A stretch of 6,656 nt of DNA from Campylobacteraceae bacterium (GTDB lineage: Bacteria; Campylobacterota; Campylobacteria; Campylobacterales; Sulfurospirillaceae), in contig JALVAU010000365.1 of assembly GCA_027011025.1 (NCBI GenBank), positions 1-6,656 of the forward strand, written 5' to 3'. Within the stretch, counting starts at the first letter, position 1. Each line of letters starts with the position of its first letter. Position numbers and translations under genes: made by a program. The notes below the pieces were generated by a model. That model searched no databases. It worked only from the letters and a program-made list of their open reading frames with translations, and was not told where the DNA came from. Shown here piece after piece: positions 4,556-6,656 of this stretch.

Positions 4556-5094
4556 CTTGTTTTCTCTTGTTTGGGAACCTTTCCAAAGAGTTTTTCAAGG
4601 CACTCTGTTTTGAAGCTTACCATCGGTACTTTTGAGGCGTACTTTTCGTATTCCTCTTTAAATTTTTTTCTTACTTCCCACTCTTCAAAAACAACCACCA
4701 TAAAGATGATAAAAACCATCTCTACTGGAGCTACAACAGAGATAAAAGTGGGTGAACCGATAAGAAGAGCTGTTCCTAGTGGTAAAAGAGTTAAGCCAAA
4801 AAGCATAGGATGTCTCATACAGCTATATATGCCAGTTGTTACAAGATGGTTTGTCTCAAGTCTAGGTATATCTCCAACTCTTCCTTTTTTTAACTCTCTT
4901 CCACCATTTGCGGCTGATCTAAAGGCAAAAACAAGAACGATATAGCCTAAAGCAAAGGAGATAATATGAAAGATATAGCTATGCCACACGGGATTATTTT
5001 TGTCAGAAATTATACCAAATATCGTACCTCCTAGCAGTAAAAAAACCCATAACAAAATGCGAATTACTACCGAACGAGATGTTTTTATCTTCAT
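4552..5094 (-). CDS. ICMT/PEMT-like membrane methyltransferase
   Basis: 180-aa integral membrane protein of the isoprenylcysteine carboxyl methyltransferase / phospholipid methyltransferase type, which transfers methyl groups from S-adenosylmethionine. Hydrophobic segments lie at about 9-29, 39-58, 98-112 and 117-136. The family motif is present: LVTTGIYSCMRHPMLFG (84-100) with R94-H95-P96, then the acidic pair E137-E138 and KFKEEYEKYASKVP (144-157), the usual SAM-binding C-terminal half. The substrate cannot be read from sequence; bacterial members are diverse. The ATG at 5094 has AGAGGA 4 nt upstream; that site lies in the right arm of a palindrome (5101-5114). It begins 20 bp after the metK stop and overlaps tetR by 4 nt, so a SAM user is apparently co-transcribed with the SAM synthetase gene. 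Confidence 0.85.
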   Translation of the reverse strand: MKIKTSRSVVIRILLWVFLLLGGTIFGIISDKNNPVWHSYIFHIISFALGYIVLVFAFRSAANGGRELKKGRVGDIPRLETNHLVTTGIYSCMRHPMLFGLTLLPLGTALLIGSPTFISVVAPVEMVFIIFMVVVFEEWEVRKKFKEEYEKYASKVPMVSFKTECLEKLFGKVPKQEKTR

Positions 5095-5100
5095 ATCATC

Positions 5101-5114
5101 CTCTACATGTAGAG
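5101..5114 (-). promoter_or_regulatory. Palindrome covering the methyltransferase ribosome-binding site
   Basis: CTCTACATGTAGAG is a perfect 14-bp palindrome filling most of the 20-bp gap between metK and the methyltransferase gene. Read on the minus strand, its right arm contains the AGAG part of the Shine-Dalgarno AGAGGA. In mRNA a tight hairpin or RNA dimer could mask the site; it could equally be a protein-binding site. Confidence 0.5.
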
Positions 5115-6326
5115 CTATTTCAAAGCTTCAAAAAGTTCTAATTCATCTAACTTTTCCCAAGGATAATCACTCTGACCAACCTGTCCTCTTCCAGCTACAT
5201 CAGCATATAAAAAAGTCTCGCTACTTGGTTTATCAAGACCAAATTTTTCAGTTATCCATCTTGGAGTAAGGCTAAATGTATTTAATACAAAGTTAGATAG
5301 AACATCATCACTCACACTAGTATAAGTACCAAAAGTATCTACACTGATAGATACCGGTTTTGCAACACCTATAGCATAAGAGAGTTGAACTGAACATTTT
5401 TTAGCCAATCCACTTGCAACTATATGTTTTGCTATCCATCTACTTGCATACAAACCGCTTCTGTCAACCTTTGTATAATCTTTGCTACTTTGAGCACCTC
5501 CACCTATTGGCGAGTATCCGCCAAAACTATCAACTATCAGCTTACGGCCTGTCAAGCCAGAATCATGCAAAGAACTGTGATTTACATATCTTCCTGTTGG
5601 ATTTAGGTGGAGTATCGTACTCTTGGGGTCATAAAGTCTTGGAGGAAGCCCTGTATCATCTATAAGACCTTTTAGTAACTTTCGCACCTCTTCGATAGGC
5701 ATATCTTCAACTGATGGAGCCGATACCACTATAGTATGAATCTTTTGAGGCAGACAATTCTCAAAGTTCTCTTTAGTACCATAATCTATGGTAACCTGAG
5801 TCTTTATATCAACTCCTAACTTTTGGTTATGTTCTAGTGCATAATGGTAAACTTTATCGCAAATCATCCTTGCGTAAGTGATGGCAGATGGCATAAAATC
5901 TGCTGTTTCATTTGTAGCAAAACCAAACATAATACCTTGATCACCTGCACCTATCTCACCAGTTTCTTGGTCAACTCCTTGAGATATATCACTCGATTGT
6001 CTATTTAAAAGAACTTGAATCTTTACATCATCAGGATGAAGACACTGATTTTTATTGAATGCTGATTTTCCATCATATCCAATCTTTGCAAGAGCATTTT
6101 TGACTATATTTTCATAATCTTTAGTCTCTAATTTGGCAGAAGTTTTAACTTCTCCGCCTATAACTACATGCTTACCTGCGACAAAAACTTCACTAGCAAC
6201 TCTTGAGTTTGGATCTGCTATTATCAAAGCATCTACGATACTGTCTGCTATAATATCTGCACATTTATCCGGATGTCCCGGGCTTACGACTTCACTTGTA
6301 AATAAGTATTGGGATTTGTTTTCCAT
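5115..6326 (-). CDS. metK: S-adenosylmethionine synthetase MetK
   Basis: Cytoplasmic enzyme making S-adenosylmethionine from methionine and ATP, releasing phosphate and diphosphate. The signature segments are all present: VSPGHPDKCADIIADSIVDA (15-34, ATP/Mg site with His18), GAGDQGIMFGFA (127-138), DYGTK (181-185), HDSGLTGRKLIVDSFGGY (254-271) and KVDRSGLYASRWIAK (286-300). The phosphate loop is GGGAQSSKD (275-283) instead of the common GGGAFSGKD; I recall the Q form from Campylobacter, so I read it as a lineage marker rather than a defect. At 403 aa it is somewhat longer than E. coli MetK. The start at 6326 gives MENKSQYLFTSEV; upstream look-alike starts are out of frame or soon hit stops. 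It is the first gene of a probable metK-methyltransferase-tetR unit. I could not place a promoter with confidence. Confidence 0.97.
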   Translation of the reverse strand: MENKSQYLFTSEVVSPGHPDKCADIIADSIVDALIIADPNSRVASEVFVAGKHVVIGGEVKTSAKLETKDYENIVKNALAKIGYDGKSAFNKNQCLHPDDVKIQVLLNRQSSDISQGVDQETGEIGAGDQGIMFGFATNETADFMPSAITYARMICDKVYHYALEHNQKLGVDIKTQVTIDYGTKENFENCLPQKIHTIVVSAPSVEDMPIEEVRKLLKGLIDDTGLPPRLYDPKSTILHLNPTGRYVNHSSLHDSGLTGRKLIVDSFGGYSPIGGGAQSSKDYTKVDRSGLYASRWIAKHIVASGLAKKCSVQLSYAIGVAKPVSISVDTFGTYTSVSDDVLSNFVLNTFSLTPRWITEKFGLDKPSSETFLYADVAGRGQVGQSDYPWEKLDELELFEALK

Positions 6327-6398
6327 ATTTTGTTTTCCATTTCTTTGTTTTCCATAAGAGGTTAGCTCTTAATTGTTTTCCATCCTTTTGTTTTCCAT
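6316..6398 (-). repeat. Five copies of the metK start region (ATGGAAAACAA)
   Basis: On the minus strand the 11-mer ATGGAAAACAA begins at 6398, 6383, 6355, 6340 and 6326, the last being the metK start. Spacings are 15, 28, 15 and 14, i.e. a unit of about 14-15 bp with one degenerate double step. The copies at 6398 and 6383 lead to the short peptide MENKRMENN and a stop. Those at 6355 and 6340 share a frame that overlaps metK out of phase and stops at 6284. No strong Shine-Dalgarno precedes the metK ATG; GGA of the previous copy is the nearest purine stretch. Origin by slippage or repeated duplication is likely; a regulatory role is unproven. Confidence 0.85.
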
Positions 6399-6446
6399 TT
6401 TTTTGAAGAGGTTTATGAGACCACTGCACAGTATAGACACTCATAA

Positions 6447-6545
6447 AAGTCTAGTTTTGGGTGAGATTTGTGAGATAAATTTTGAAGTACTAACTAAAGT
6501 TAATTCAAAAAATTTATCTCACAAATCTCACCCAAAAATAGACTT
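6447..6545. repeat. 37-bp near-perfect hairpin
   Basis: Arms 6447-6483 and 6509-6545 (core GGGTGAGATTTGTGAGATAA) differ at one position. The 25-nt loop carries an inner TAACT-AA-AGTTA stem (6491-6502). In element 1 the equivalent stem is 15 bp and holds a motif copy; here no motif is present. No T-run follows on either side at terminator spacing, so I do not call it a terminator. Confidence 0.9.
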
Positions 6546-6577
6546 CCCTTTGGGTATCAATAGGTAGAGTATATACT

Positions 6578-6627
6578 TCGTTAAACTTTATTGACTTAAC
6601 TCTTGTTAAGCCTGCAAAAGTTTGCCT
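6578..6627 (+). ncRNA. Conserved structured motif, copy 3
   Basis: TCGTTA (6578-6583), AACTTTA, TTGA (6591-6594), hairpin CTTAAC-TCTT-GTTAAG (6595-6610), CTGC (6612-6615), AAAAGTT, TGCCT (6623-6627). Six of seven positions of the N7 segments pair, with a sequence unlike copy 2. It is enclosed by the 13-bp stem of element 2. Whether it acts as RNA or as single-stranded DNA is unknown. Confidence 0.75.
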
Positions 6628-6656
6628 CGTCTATAAACTACCTATTGATATTATGG

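Larger units (their letters stand above)
6412..6656. repeat. Folded intergenic element 2 (runs off the window)
   Basis: A chain of hairpins. (1) TTTATGAG 6412-6419 with CTCATAAA 6440-6447. (2) A 37-bp stem, 6447-6483 with 6509-6545, 36 of 37 matched. (3) The mini-stem CCC-TTT-GGG, 6546-6554. (4) A perfect 13-bp stem, 6555-6567 with 6638-6650, enclosing motif copy 3. The order 'long stem, TTCCCTNNGGG linker, stem with motif' matches element 1 (2398-2519), so the two are related although most stem sequences differ. An outer right arm, if any, lies past the window end. No ORF here is credible. With the start-region repeat this accounts for the whole gene-free stretch 6327-6656. Confidence 0.78.

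Noticed and set aside
4571..5665. Plus-strand ORFs opposite the methyltransferase and metK genes
   Set aside because: They are antisense shadows of two well-supported genes and show no recognisable protein features.
6373..6567. Plus-strand 64-aa ORF across the 37-bp hairpin
   Set aside because: It reads through the start-region repeats and both hairpin arms, has no ribosome-binding site and no protein-like character.

Overview
The window looks like a chromosomal segment of a free-living Campylobacterota (Epsilonproteobacteria), most like the Sulfurimonas/Sulfurovum/Arcobacter group. The grounds are the low GC content, the gene order tolB-pal-cpoB, extended -10 promoters of the TGnTANAAT kind, and a MetK whose signature loop (GGGAQSSKD) matches my recollection of Campylobacter MetK rather than the usual GGGAFSGKD. 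The genus assignment is inference.

Layout. Positions 1-2225 (+ strand) hold the distal Tol-Pal genes: the C-terminal part of tolB (cut by the window edge), pal (outer-membrane lipoprotein with an OmpA-like peptidoglycan-binding domain) and cpoB/ybgF (signal peptide, coiled coil, TPR). A strong intergenic palindrome lies between pal and cpoB. Positions 2226-2591 contain no gene. They hold a roughly 276-nt folded element (2279-2554): a 36-nt terminal inverted repeat enclosing two 15-bp stems. Positions 2592-3185 encode an unrecognised two-helix membrane protein. Positions 3186-3370 are a convergent intergenic stretch with hairpins and a doubtful 46-aa ORF.

On the minus strand, reading from right to left, are metK (5115-6326), an ICMT/PEMT-like membrane methyltransferase (4552-5094), a TetR-family regulator (3986-4555, overlapping the methyltransferase by 4 nt) and an AhpD-like protein with a degraded active site (3371-3907). 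Two TAGACTA/TAGTCTA palindromes bracket the likely promoter of the AhpD-like gene, which suggests direct control by the TetR protein. Upstream of metK is a non-coding stretch (6327-6656). It has five copies of the metK start region (ATGGAAAACAA) and then a second folded element that runs off the window.

The most striking observation is that the two folded elements share a motif present three times: TCGTTA-N7-TTGA-[variable hairpin]-CTGC-N7'-TGCCT. The single-stranded blocks are identical in all three copies, N7 and N7' are complementary in each, and the paired bases differ between copies with compensatory changes. The inner hairpins also differ in sequence but keep their pairing. Both elements also share a TTCCCTNNGGG linker just before the motif-bearing arm. 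This indicates a structured RNA, or a DNA element folding as single strand, that I do not recognise as any known family.
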